NCBI GenBank assembly: GCA_017556125.1 | Contig: JAFZCW010000026.1 | Span: 1-5,065 of the forward strand | Source: Clostridia bacterium | GTDB taxonomy: Bacteria; Bacillota_A; Clostridia; Christensenellales; CAG-138 | Reading direction: 5' to 3' | Length of the DNA stretch: 5,065 nucleotides | In this document: positions 1-5,065 of the stretch, in pieces | Layout: each line of letters begins with the position of its first letter | How positions within the stretch are numbered: position 1 is the first letter of the stretch | Notes under the pieces: model-generated | What the model saw: the letters and a program-made list of their open reading frames with translations, nothing else | What the model was told of the DNA's origin: nothing | Database searches by the model: none | Program-made: the position numbers and the translations under genes

Positions 1-377
1 AGTTCGCGTGCGCTGAACTGCCTCGGCGCTGTCAGCGTGTTCAGTTTCGCGACCAGGCCGCTGTATTTGGCCGGCGAATACTCCGTGTCCCCTTCATTCG
101 GAAGCGGGAGATATTCCACCACCAGCGGCTTGTCCGACTGGATGCGGACCAGTTTCTGCGTCTGCCAGTAACAGAACGCGCTGATCACTTCCTGCTCTGT
201 CAGTCCGAGCGCGTCAGCGATCGACCCGTCGACGCCGGGATGATAGCACTGCATCAGGCCGTACAGATAGACCGCCAGTTCATTCTTTGACGCGTTTGGA
301 AGATATTCCGCTATAAAACCGTTGTCCACAAGCGTATATCCCTTGCGTACAACGGTCGAAGCAAATCTGCAGGCCAT
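1..377 (-). CDS. DnaD-domain replication protein, N-terminal part (runs off left edge)
   Basis: This is a partial gene: 125 codons from an ATG at 377 are open to the window edge. The protein begins MACRFASTVVRKGYTLVDNG, followed by an EYLPNAS stretch and a 'VYLYGLMQCYHPG' helix. Then comes a winged-helix-like section (about residues 50-80: SIADALGLTEQEVISAF, YWQTQKLVRI). This order matches the N-terminal domain of clostridial DnaD-type proteins, which in Bacillus help load the replicative helicase during primosome assembly. The C-terminal DnaD domain would lie outside the window. The start is supported by GAGGAG (minus strand, 392-387) nine bases upstream. That SD overlaps the TGA stop of the gene before it, so the two are probably translationally coupled. 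In many Clostridia such a gene is followed by a DnaC-like helicase-loader ATPase, which cannot be checked here. The family call is from recognised sequence pattern only. Confidence 0.82.
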   Translation of the reverse strand, partial: MACRFASTVVRKGYTLVDNGFIAEYLPNASKNELAVYLYGLMQCYHPGVDGSIADALGLTEQEVISAFCYWQTQKLVRIQSDKPLVVEYLPLPNEGDTEYSPAKYSGLVAKLNTLTAPRQFSARE

Positions 378-390
378 TTTCTCCGTCTCC

Positions 391-1131
391 TCAGGATGGA
401 ATTTTAAAGAACTCAAACACGTGCTGATTGAAGAAACTGAATCCGAGATCCATAAAAGGAATGATCTTCAGATCCATCAGAATCCCCGCCAGCAGCCAGA
501 GGAAAGCCAGCACGAACAGGATCAGAAGGATAAGGACCACCGCGGATCCCCCGCGTTTTTTTTCCTGTTTCAGATCCAGACCGACGCGCTGTTCTTCTTC
601 GCGGTATGCGGTCTGATTCCGTTTTTCACGCGGTTCTTTCTTCGGAACCGGCTTCCTTCTTTCCGCCGGACCTCTCTCCTCGGCGGGCATGTCCCTTCGG
701 TACCCGGCTTCCGCGATCTCGGTCGCGGGCGTCTCCGGGAAAAGAAGCTTGTTTCCGTCTCCTTCATCCGCCATCATCCTGGAGCGGACTCGCATCATCG
801 TATCGCTGGTATTCGGATCGCGGTCTACGGAAACGGTATATAACACTTGCAGCGCATCTTTGGAAAAATCTCCGGACAGAATGCGTGCAAGGCGGATCTC
901 CTCGTTCGTCAGGGCGGAAAGACGTTCCGCCAGATCCAGATCGTCTTCCGTCTGGATCAGTTCGCGGTACAGCTTCATGAACACCTGCTTGATCGAGTTG
1001 CGGGAAGCGTCCACATCTCCCAATGCCGTGTATACAAGCGAATAGACATCCCTGCTGTATTTGTTGTACAGTTCACGGAATGCGTCTTTATCCCCGTAAT
1101 GTATTCTCCTCTGAAGTTCATCCTGAAACAT
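391..1131 (-). CDS. Membrane-anchored sigma-70 region-2-like protein without region 4
   Basis: Numbered from the chosen ATG at 1131, the product has 246 residues. Residues about 12-60 (GDKDAFRELYNKYSRDVYSL, then VYTALGD, then VFMKLYREL) resemble region 2 of ECF-type sigma-70 factors. No region-4 helix-turn-helix follows. Instead there is a short helical section to about residue 100, then a highly charged linker rich in R, K, E and P (about 120-195). One strong transmembrane helix (about 196-219, AVVLILLILFVLAFLWLLAG) precedes a 27-residue aromatic tail. With the basic KQEKKR just before the helix, the sigma-like part should be cytoplasmic and the tail outside. The open frame extends to a TTG at 1155, but that codon has no SD. 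ATG 1131 has AAAGGA ten bases upstream and lies downstream of a probable promoter. It could be a degenerate sigma factor, a protein-binding adaptor or a membrane-held regulator; the role is unknown. Confidence 0.8.
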   Translation of the reverse strand: MFQDELQRRIHYGDKDAFRELYNKYSRDVYSLVYTALGDVDASRNSIKQVFMKLYRELIQTEDDLDLAERLSALTNEEIRLARILSGDFSKDALQVLYTVSVDRDPNTSDTMMRVRSRMMADEGDGNKLLFPETPATEIAEAGYRRDMPAEERGPAERRKPVPKKEPREKRNQTAYREEEQRVGLDLKQEKKRGGSAVVLILLILFVLAFLWLLAGILMDLKIIPFMDLGFSFFNQHVFEFFKIPS

Positions 1132-1141
1132 CTGGGAAAAA

Positions 1142-1147
1142 TCCTTT
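1142..1147 (-). promoter_or_regulatory. Ribosome binding site deciding the start of the sigma-like gene
   Basis: The minus strand reads AAAGGA here, ten bases before ATG 1131. The alternative TTG at 1155 lies upstream of this site and has only AT-rich sequence with no SD before it. The SD therefore favours the shorter, 246-residue protein. Confidence 0.6.
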
Positions 1148-1162
1148 CCTGTCAATTAGCGT

Positions 1163-1191
1163 ATTTTACATTTTATCATGATTGCGGTGAA
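1163..1191 (-). promoter_or_regulatory. Putative sigma-A promoter for the sigma-like gene and dnaD-like gene
   Basis: On the minus strand, TTCACC (1191-1186) is followed by a 17-base spacer and TAAAAT (1168-1163). A second TAAAAT (1175-1170), preceded by TGA, forms an extended -10 box but has a poor -35. Transcription would start near 1156. That leaves TTG 1155 essentially leaderless but gives ATG 1131 a normal short leader. The -35 match is only partial, so this is a prediction from consensus. Confidence 0.42.
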
Positions 1192-1197
1192 AAGGGA

Positions 1198-1224
1198 ATA
1201 AACGGTCTTGCGGGATCCGTTTAT
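1198..1224 (-). terminator. Inverted repeat at the Gx-transporter stop codon, possible weak terminator
   Basis: ATAAACGG (1198-1205) and CCGTTTAT (1217-1224) are a perfect 8-base inverted repeat with an 11-base loop. It contains the TAA stop (1223-1221) of the transporter gene. Read on the minus strand, the stem is followed by TCCCTTTTC, a poor U-tract, and the stem is AT-rich. It may terminate inefficiently, protect the 3' end of the upstream transcript, or be chance. A promoter candidate lies immediately downstream, which fits a transcription-unit boundary. Confidence 0.38.
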
Positions 1225-1748
1225 GCCCGTTTCCCCGCTCTGCCGGAAATCCGCGAGACAAGAACGCCGGCGATCCAGCCGGTTGCGATCCCGGCCGGAA
1301 TCGAAAGCAGGATCATGACCGGAGCATACGCAAGGATCACGGTCCCCACGATCAAACATCCCGCGAGAATCTGCCCGAGCTGATATGCGACCGCGCCAGT
1401 CACGCTGAGCCCGATGCTGCTGATCCGGCCGTTCCGGTACAGTCCCAGAAAAGCTGTCATGAGCGCCCATGAAAGAATACCGCCGCACAGGCTGTAGATC
1501 AGTCCGGAAACGTTCCCGGTGATCAGGGGAAGAAGCAGGCATCTGAGAACCGAAACGGTCAGCGCGTCCCCGGGGGTCATCTCGATCATGGCATACAGCA
1601 CGAAGATGTTCGCCAGCCCGATCCTGACCGGAACGGCGGGAACCGGAGGCGGAAGAAGCGCTTCCAGCCACTGCAGGGCGAGCGCCATCGCCGTCAGAAC
1701 CGCAAGACGCGCGATTTTTCCCGCTTTTTCACTTCGAGATTGCGTCAT
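1221..1748 (-). CDS. Gx transporter family membrane protein (heptaprenyl diphosphate synthase component I-like)
   Basis: This 175-residue, very hydrophobic protein has about five membrane segments (roughly residues 12-31, 44-57, 62-77, 82-103 and 112-165, the last probably two helices). The family pattern is visible as RIGLANIFVLYA (42-53), GNVSGLIYSLCGG (78-90) and GLSVTGAVAYQLGQ (113-126). This matches the family named Hpre_diP_synt_I or 'Gx transporter' (PF07456 from memory). Despite the old name, the sequence looks like an ECF-type substrate-binding membrane component rather than a prenyl synthase: no DDxxD motif is visible. Its ATG at 1748 has GGAG (1761-1758) nine bases upstream, inside the end of the NusG-domain-II gene, and the two coding regions overlap by 20 bases. 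The pair therefore very probably acts together. The transported substrate is unknown; a link to quinone or flavin metabolism is inferred only from the family's reported contexts. Confidence 0.87.
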   Translation of the reverse strand: MTQSRSEKAGKIARLAVLTAMALALQWLEALLPPPVPAVPVRIGLANIFVLYAMIEMTPGDALTVSVLRCLLLPLITGNVSGLIYSLCGGILSWALMTAFLGLYRNGRISSIGLSVTGAVAYQLGQILAGCLIVGTVILAYAPVMILLSIPAGIATGWIAGVLVSRISGRAGKRA

Positions 1749-2103
1749 AATCCGATTCTCCGTCTGAAGCGGTGACCGTTACAATCACGTGATTGGGAAG
1801 GCAGACCAGCGGCTTTCCGGGGCCCGCTTTCCCCTCCTTCACGCAGGTCTGGTCCGGGCAGTCCGCATATTCCATGTAGACCTCCCCGTTCCGGATGACA
1901 ATGCGATTGCCGCCGCCGGCTGTTTCCACGACGCGGTCTGTCCATGCCGAGCCCTGATAGATGATCTTCCCCTCTTCCGTAACCGTAACGGTGACCTCCC
2001 GCTGTGCCGGTGTCCCGCGCAGAAACCGGATTCCGATGGGAACGATCGCTATCAGAAGCGCAAACAGTATGATGATCCAATCCCCTTTTTTCATCGTTCT
2101 CAT
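1729..2103 (-). CDS. NusG domain II-containing membrane-anchored protein
   Basis: The protein has 124 residues: a short basic start, one transmembrane or signal-anchor helix (about 9-28, WIIILFALLIAIVPIGIRFL) and a small extracytoplasmic beta-rich domain. The domain carries the signature of stand-alone NusG domain II proteins: YADCPDQTCVKEG (79-91) and VCLPNHVIV (100-108), with cysteines at 82, 87 and 101. It lacks the NGN domain and KOW motif of true NusG, and the anchor places it outside the cytoplasm, so a role in transcription elongation is unlikely. It is the first gene of an overlapping pair with the Gx-family transporter, a frequent arrangement in Clostridia. ATG 2103 gives the longest reading, but its SD is weak (AGGG fourteen bases upstream); ATG 2094 is an alternative that removes three residues. 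Its biochemical function is not known to me. Confidence 0.87.
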   Translation of the reverse strand: MRTMKKGDWIIILFALLIAIVPIGIRFLRGTPAQREVTVTVTEEGKIIYQGSAWTDRVVETAGGGNRIVIRNGEVYMEYADCPDQTCVKEGKAGPGKPLVCLPNHVIVTVTASDGESDYDAISK

Positions 2104-2135
2104 TGTATCAAACAGAGCCCTGCGAAGGTACTTTT

Positions 2136-2164
2136 TTGCATTCTGTTTTAATGTATGTTAAAAT
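2136..2164 (+). promoter_or_regulatory. Sigma-A type extended -10 promoter for the lipid kinase operon
   Basis: TTGCAT (2136-2141), a 17-base spacer and TAAAAT (2159-2164) match the vegetative consensus, and TGT directly before the -10 box makes it an extended -10. Transcription would begin near 2171, about 30 bases before ATG 2202. This leaves room for a short leader with the GGGGG SD at 2188-2192. The stretch is clearly more AT-rich than the coding DNA around it. Confidence 0.65.
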
Positions 2165-2174
2165 TTATCAACAA
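2145..2174 (-). promoter_or_regulatory. Weak candidate promoter for the NusG-II / Gx transporter pair
   Basis: On the minus strand, TTGTTG (2174-2169) is followed 18 bases later by TAAAAC (2150-2145); TTGATA (2171-2166) with a 15-base spacer is an alternative -35. Neither is a strong match. A leftward promoter is expected somewhere in this 98-base divergent gap because both flanking genes start here. It would overlap the rightward promoter. Confidence 0.28.
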
Positions 2175-2201
2175 AAATAGAAACATCGGGGGCTTGATCG
2201 T

Positions 2202-3092
2202 ATGGCGTCTTCACTGCATATCATTTGGAATCCGGTCGCCGGCGCGGGAGCCGGAGAAAAGGCTTTCCGGCAGGTTTCTGCCATTCTGGAAGAGAGGGGC
2301 ATTCCCTTCTCCTCCGCGATGACCGAATATCCCGGGCATGCTTCCCTGCTTGCCGAAGAAGCGGTCGCATCCGGCGCCGAGCGCATCCTGATGCTGAGCG
2401 GAGACAGCACGCTCCGTGAAATCGCACCCGCTCTGGCCGGAAAGGACGTCGTCCTCGGCATCATTCCCTGCGGTTCGGGAAACGATCTCGCGCGCCCGCT
2501 CCATCTTCCGCTGGATCCTGCCGCCGCGCTCGAAATCGCCCTTTCCGACCGTATACGGAAACTGGACGCGGGAACCGCAAACGGCCAGCTGTTCTTCAAC
2601 ATTGCAGGTGTTGGTTTCGACGTGGATGTTCTCGTCGCAACCGATAAATACCGCGAATTGGGATACACCGGAAGCCGCGCCTATATGAAGGCGCTGCTGA
2701 ATTGCATTTTCCGTCCGACCTGCAGGAAGATGACCATAAAAACGCCCGAGCAGACCTTAACGAAAAACGCTCTGGTCCTTGCCGCGGGAAACGGTTCGCA
2801 TTTCGGTGGAGGACTGAATATCACCCCCGGCGCAGACCTGTTTGACGGCAAGCTCAATATCTGCATCATCCATGACGTCTCCCGCCTCTCCGTCCTGTAT
2901 GTCCTGTCCAAATTCCTGAAGGGAACCCATATCGCAACGAAATACTGCACCTGTTTCCAGACGACCGAACTGGAGGTGACCTGCGAACCTGAATCCATGA
3001 TGGAACTGGACGGTACCATTATGAAAGGCAATCCCGTAACAATCAAAATACTTCCCGGTCTGGTTAATCTAGCCGTGCCTGAAGACATCTGA
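2202..3092 (+). CDS. Diacylglycerol kinase-like lipid kinase (YegS/BmrU/DgkB family)
   Basis: The 296-residue protein is of normal length for bacterial soluble lipid kinases, which use ATP to phosphorylate diacylglycerol or related lipids at the inner face of the membrane. The family landmarks are in order: NPVAGAGAGEK (10-20, usual NPxxGxG), SGDST (66-70, at the site of the usual GGDGT), IPCGSGNDLAR (88-98), FFNIAGVGFDVDV (131-143), GGGLNITPGADLFDGKLNI (202-220) and MELDG (267-271). The first and fourth residues of GGDGT are serine here while the aspartate remains, so nucleotide binding may be altered. The start is ATG 2202 with GGGGG nine to ten bases upstream and a good promoter before that. 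It is the first gene of a tight three-gene run. The natural substrate (diacylglycerol, phosphatidylglycerol or undecaprenol-like lipid) cannot be told from sequence. Confidence 0.92.
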   Translation: MASSLHIIWNPVAGAGAGEKAFRQVSAILEERGIPFSSAMTEYPGHASLLAEEAVASGAERILMLSGDSTLREIAPALAGKDVVLGIIPCGSGNDLARPLHLPLDPAAALEIALSDRIRKLDAGTANGQLFFNIAGVGFDVDVLVATDKYRELGYTGSRAYMKALLNCIFRPTCRKMTIKTPEQTLTKNALVLAAGNGSHFGGGLNITPGADLFDGKLNICIIHDVSRLSVLYVLSKFLKGTHIATKYCTCFQTTELEVTCEPESMMELDGTIMKGNPVTIKILPGLVNLAVPEDI

Positions 3093-3095
3093 CCG

Positions 3096-4223
3096 ATGGA
3101 ATCCCGCTACCGTTCCAATCAGGCGTCACGCCGTCAGAATCCGCCGCGGCGGAGAAGAGGCCGCAGGTTCCGCACGCTTCTGTTTACGGGAATCCTGGTG
3201 GGCGTGTTCACGGTCGCTCTGGTCGTATATCTGATGTTCTTCCGCGACCGCGAGCGAACGATCACCATGACGCAGACGCCGATCTCTTCCGGTATGACAC
3301 ATCTGAATACGGGCCGCGGACTACTTTACCAGACAGACGGCGCGATCCACTATTATGACTGGATAGATGAAAAGCGCAATTATACATACGGCACCGCCGC
3401 GGATGATATCCGGATGGCCGGAAACACCACGATGTCCGCTGTCTACAACCAGAACTCCCTCCAGATCGTCGGCAAAACCACGCCCATGACCTTTACCGGG
3501 ACCATTGAGACCGTTGAGTGCGGCGTTTCGCATCTCGCGGTTCTGCGGAAGGATTCCGACAATCAGGAGAGCGTGCTCATCATGACGGAAGACGGTGAAC
3601 AGGTGGATCAGATCCTTCCGGGCAACACCTATATCGTGGATTTCGGCTTCTACAACGTGAACGGGGAGAGATTCTGGATCGAGCTCCTTTCCATTACGGC
3701 AAGCGAACCGACGGTGACGATCCGCACCTATGAACTCGCCAAAAAAAGCCAGACCGGCGCCATTCAGGTCCAGAGCCAGCTGGTCGAGGATGTGTATATC
3801 ACGGACTCCAGCATTTTTGTTGCCGGAACGAACCAGATCATCCGGTATACGCACAGCGGAAATCAGGAACTCAGCCGCTTTACCATCTACGGCTACAAGG
3901 TGCTGGATTTTTCCGCCTCCCCGACATTCCTTCTGACTCCGCGCGGAGGCGACATGCATTCCGTCAAGCTGCTGCGCATTGCGGAAGCCAATAATACCGT
4001 TACGGAAACGTACCTGCAGCTTCCGAGCGAGGGCGTCGCCGGCTTCCTGATGAACAATTCCCTGATTGTCGTATCACGGGATAAGATGTATACGTACAAC
4101 CTTTCCGGTTCCCTCTCGGAAACAGCCATACTGGAATACCCGATTGAAAACGCCTATAAGCTGTCCGACACCATGCTCCTTCTGGAGAGCGGCGGACAGT
4201 TCTATACGGCATCTGTGAAATAG
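3096..4223 (+). CDS. Single-pass membrane protein with large extracytoplasmic beta-rich domain (probable DUF5711)
   Basis: The protein has 375 residues. A strongly arginine-rich cytoplasmic head (about 5-26, with an RRRRGRR run) is followed by one membrane helix (about 27-49, FRTLLFTGILVGVFTVALVV) and a roughly 325-residue exterior domain. The exterior is full of short alternating strands and turns such as TGRGLLYQTDGAIHYYD, AGTNQIIRYTHSGN and KMYTYNLSGS. This looks like a beta-propeller of PQQ/WD type, though no regular repeat signature is strong. The layout agrees with the clostridial family I recall as DUF5711, often beside a CvpA-like gene. It starts 3 bases after the lipid kinase stop with no clear SD, suggesting translational coupling. 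No catalytic motif is visible and no cysteine lies in the membrane helix or head. Function is unknown; an envelope scaffold or sensor is inferred. Confidence 0.8.
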   Translation: MESRYRSNQASRRQNPPRRRRGRRFRTLLFTGILVGVFTVALVVYLMFFRDRERTITMTQTPISSGMTHLNTGRGLLYQTDGAIHYYDWIDEKRNYTYGTAADDIRMAGNTTMSAVYNQNSLQIVGKTTPMTFTGTIETVECGVSHLAVLRKDSDNQESVLIMTEDGEQVDQILPGNTYIVDFGFYNVNGERFWIELLSITASEPTVTIRTYELAKKSQTGAIQVQSQLVEDVYITDSSIFVAGTNQIIRYTHSGNQELSRFTIYGYKVLDFSASPTFLLTPRGGDMHSVKLLRIAEANNTVTETYLQLPSEGVAGFLMNNSLIVVSRDKMYTYNLSGSLSETAILEYPIENAYKLSDTMLLLESGGQFYTASVK

Positions 4224-4228
4224 TATCT

Positions 4229-4233
4229 GGAGG
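4229..4233 (+). promoter_or_regulatory. Ribosome binding site fixing the GTG start of the CvpA-like gene
   Basis: GGAGG lies five bases before GTG 4239, within the 15-base gap after the upstream stop. It is the strongest SD on the plus strand of the window. It supports the non-ATG start and the N-terminus MNAIDAGVLL typical of CvpA proteins. Confidence 0.8.
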
Positions 4234-4238
4234 CTATT

Positions 4239-4946
4239 GTGAACGCTATCGATGCAGGCGTGCTGCTGATCCTTGCCATCGCGGTGCTGAGCGGTTTTTA
4301 CCGCGGCTTTATCAATGCCGCGCTTGGCGTGATAGCGACCATCTTTTCGTATCTGGCAGGTCTCATCGGTCTGCCGCTGGTCGCCAACGCCATCAAGGGA
4401 CACGAATCCCTGTATAATATGCTTCTCTACTACACGGAAGGGGCCGAATATGTCGCCGCAACAGATGTCGAACTGACGCGCATACCCATCAGTCAGGTTT
4501 CTTCCGACCGTCTGAAGATGATTGTAGAAAACGCGGACATGCCCATTCCCATGGGCAGCCGCGTCATACAGAATGTCGCCTCCGAAGCGTTTCAGAATCA
4601 GGGTATTACGACACTCGGAGACTATTTTAATCTGACGATCGTCTCCGTCGTTATCAACATTTTTTCTCTGCTGATCATTTTTACGGCGGTCCGGGTCATT
4701 CTCGGCGTCATCATCCAGAGCATCGAATACGGCCGGAACGGGTTCCCTTCGCTCGCCCGCGGCGACGGTCTGATCGGCGCAGGCATCGGCCTGCTTCAGG
4801 GCGTGTTGATCCTCTTCGCGATCTTTCTGGTCATGCCGATCTGCCTGACCGTCCTGCCGAAGCTCTATGAGTTCGTGTCGGAATCATTTTTCGGAAACTT
4901 TTTCTATAAGGCAAATCTCCTTCTTTATCTGATTCCCGGGCACTAG
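4239..4946 (+). CDS. CvpA family membrane protein
   Basis: The 235-residue product starts with GTG. Its N-terminus has the CvpA pattern: an early aspartate (NAIDAGVLLILAIAVLSGFY) then RGF (22-24) between the first two helices. Membrane segments are about 5-20, 26-50, 133-158 and 177-203, and a final hydrophobic stretch (about 222-233) ends the protein. SLARGDGLIGAGIGLLQGV (171-189) matches the family's glycine-rich last-helix region. A non-membrane section of about 80 residues (51-132) between helices two and three makes it longer than the E. coli type of about 160 residues. CvpA was named for colicin V production in E. coli and is linked to envelope homeostasis; in Firmicutes its role is poorly defined. 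It is last in the lipid kinase run, suggesting a membrane or envelope task. No colicin gene is nearby. Confidence 0.88.
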   Translation: MNAIDAGVLLILAIAVLSGFYRGFINAALGVIATIFSYLAGLIGLPLVANAIKGHESLYNMLLYYTEGAEYVAATDVELTRIPISQVSSDRLKMIVENADMPIPMGSRVIQNVASEAFQNQGITTLGDYFNLTIVSVVINIFSLLIIFTAVRVILGVIIQSIEYGRNGFPSLARGDGLIGAGIGLLQGVLILFAIFLVMPICLTVLPKLYEFVSESFFGNFFYKANLLLYLIPGH

Positions 4947-4952
4947 GATCCG

Positions 4953-5065
4953 CTAATTCTTCAGATAGTCCATGACAATGATCGTCCGCTTCTCCGGCAG
5001 CGTTTCTTTGCTGACGGAAATGTGCGAAGCGTTGACGATGTCCTTTTTCCATTTGTTCCCTGCCG
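4953..5065 (-). CDS. Unidentified protein, C-terminal 36 residues (runs off right edge)
   Basis: A minus-strand frame is open from the window edge to a TAG at 4955-4953. It encodes a tail that ends with EKRTIIVMDYLKN and includes NKWKKDIVNASHISVSKE. The amino-acid mix and the preference for C or G at third positions look like a real protein. The gene is convergent with the CvpA gene, whose stop is only 6 bases away, and no terminator fits between them. I do not recognise the family from this fragment. A plus-strand frame from ATG 4972 is also open to the edge, but it has no SD. Confidence 0.6.
   Translation of the reverse strand, partial: AGNKWKKDIVNASHISVSKETLPEKRTIIVMDYLKN

Noticed and set aside
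322..843. Plus-strand open frame of 173 codons opposite the sigma-like gene
   Set aside because: It is antisense to the sigma-like gene and part of the dnaD-like gene, both of which show recognisable protein patterns. Its own product is low-complexity and phenylalanine/arginine-rich without family features.
847..1383. Plus-strand open frame of 178 codons across the sigma-like and Gx-transporter genes
   Set aside because: It spans two well-supported minus-strand genes and the regulatory gap between them; no SD and no recognisable domain.
1156..1671. Minus-strand frame of 171 codons inside the Gx-transporter gene
   Set aside because: It is a shifted frame of the transporter gene. The peptide is rich in R, D, G and S, typical of an off-frame GC-rich reading.
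1729..2103. Possible transcription factor NusG
   Set aside because: There is no NGN domain or KOW motif, the protein has an N-terminal membrane anchor, and only the domain II signature is present.
2168..2668. Minus-strand frame of 166 codons opposite the lipid kinase
   Set aside because: Antisense shadow; the plus-strand frame contains all lipid kinase landmarks.
3321..3959. Minus-strand frame of 212 codons opposite the DUF5711-like gene
   Set aside because: Antisense shadow of a gene with a clear membrane anchor and operon spacing; no SD or family pattern.
4239..4946. Bacteriocin (colicin V) production system
   Set aside because: Only the CvpA-family name suggests it; no precursor peptide, immunity or export gene is present.
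4831..5052. Minus-strand frame of 73 codons across the CvpA end and the right-edge gene
   Set aside because: It is out of frame with the better minus-strand reading that ends at 4953 and overlaps the CvpA C-terminus; its composition is arginine/histidine-rich and unstructured.

Overview
The window reads as a compact, GC-rich chromosomal segment from a Gram-positive member of the Firmicutes, most likely class Clostridia. Evidence: a DnaD-type primosome protein (a Firmicutes family), the NusG-domain-II / Gx-transporter gene pair, a BmrU/YegS-type lipid kinase and a CvpA-like membrane protein. Genes are tightly packed with Shine-Dalgarno (SD) sites. I cannot name a genus. I found no tRNA, rRNA, CRISPR array, insertion sequence or phage gene; this is core-like rather than accessory DNA.

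Left arm (1-2103, all minus strand, read right to left): a membrane-anchored NusG-domain-II protein overlaps by 20 bases a small Gx-family membrane transporter. A 65-base gap follows that holds an inverted repeat at the transporter's stop codon and a probable promoter. Next comes a protein with a sigma-70 region-2-like head but a transmembrane tail instead of region 4. Last is a DnaD-domain protein whose SD overlaps the preceding stop codon; it runs off the left edge.

A 98-base AT-rich gap (2104-2201) separates the two arms. It carries a good extended -10 promoter firing right and a weaker candidate firing left over the same bases.

Right arm (2202-4946, plus strand): a likely three-gene operon of a diacylglycerol-kinase-like lipid kinase, a single-pass protein with a large extracytoplasmic domain (probably DUF5711), and a CvpA-family polytopic membrane protein. 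The gaps are 3 and 15 bases. All three point to the membrane or envelope. The 3' end of an unrecognised convergent gene enters from the right edge, its stop only 6 bases from the CvpA stop.

The most unusual items are the sigma-like membrane protein, which lacks region 4 and the usual acidic region-2.2 residues, and the lipid kinase, whose GGDGT signature reads SGDST. I see no clear sign of a wholly new multi-gene system.
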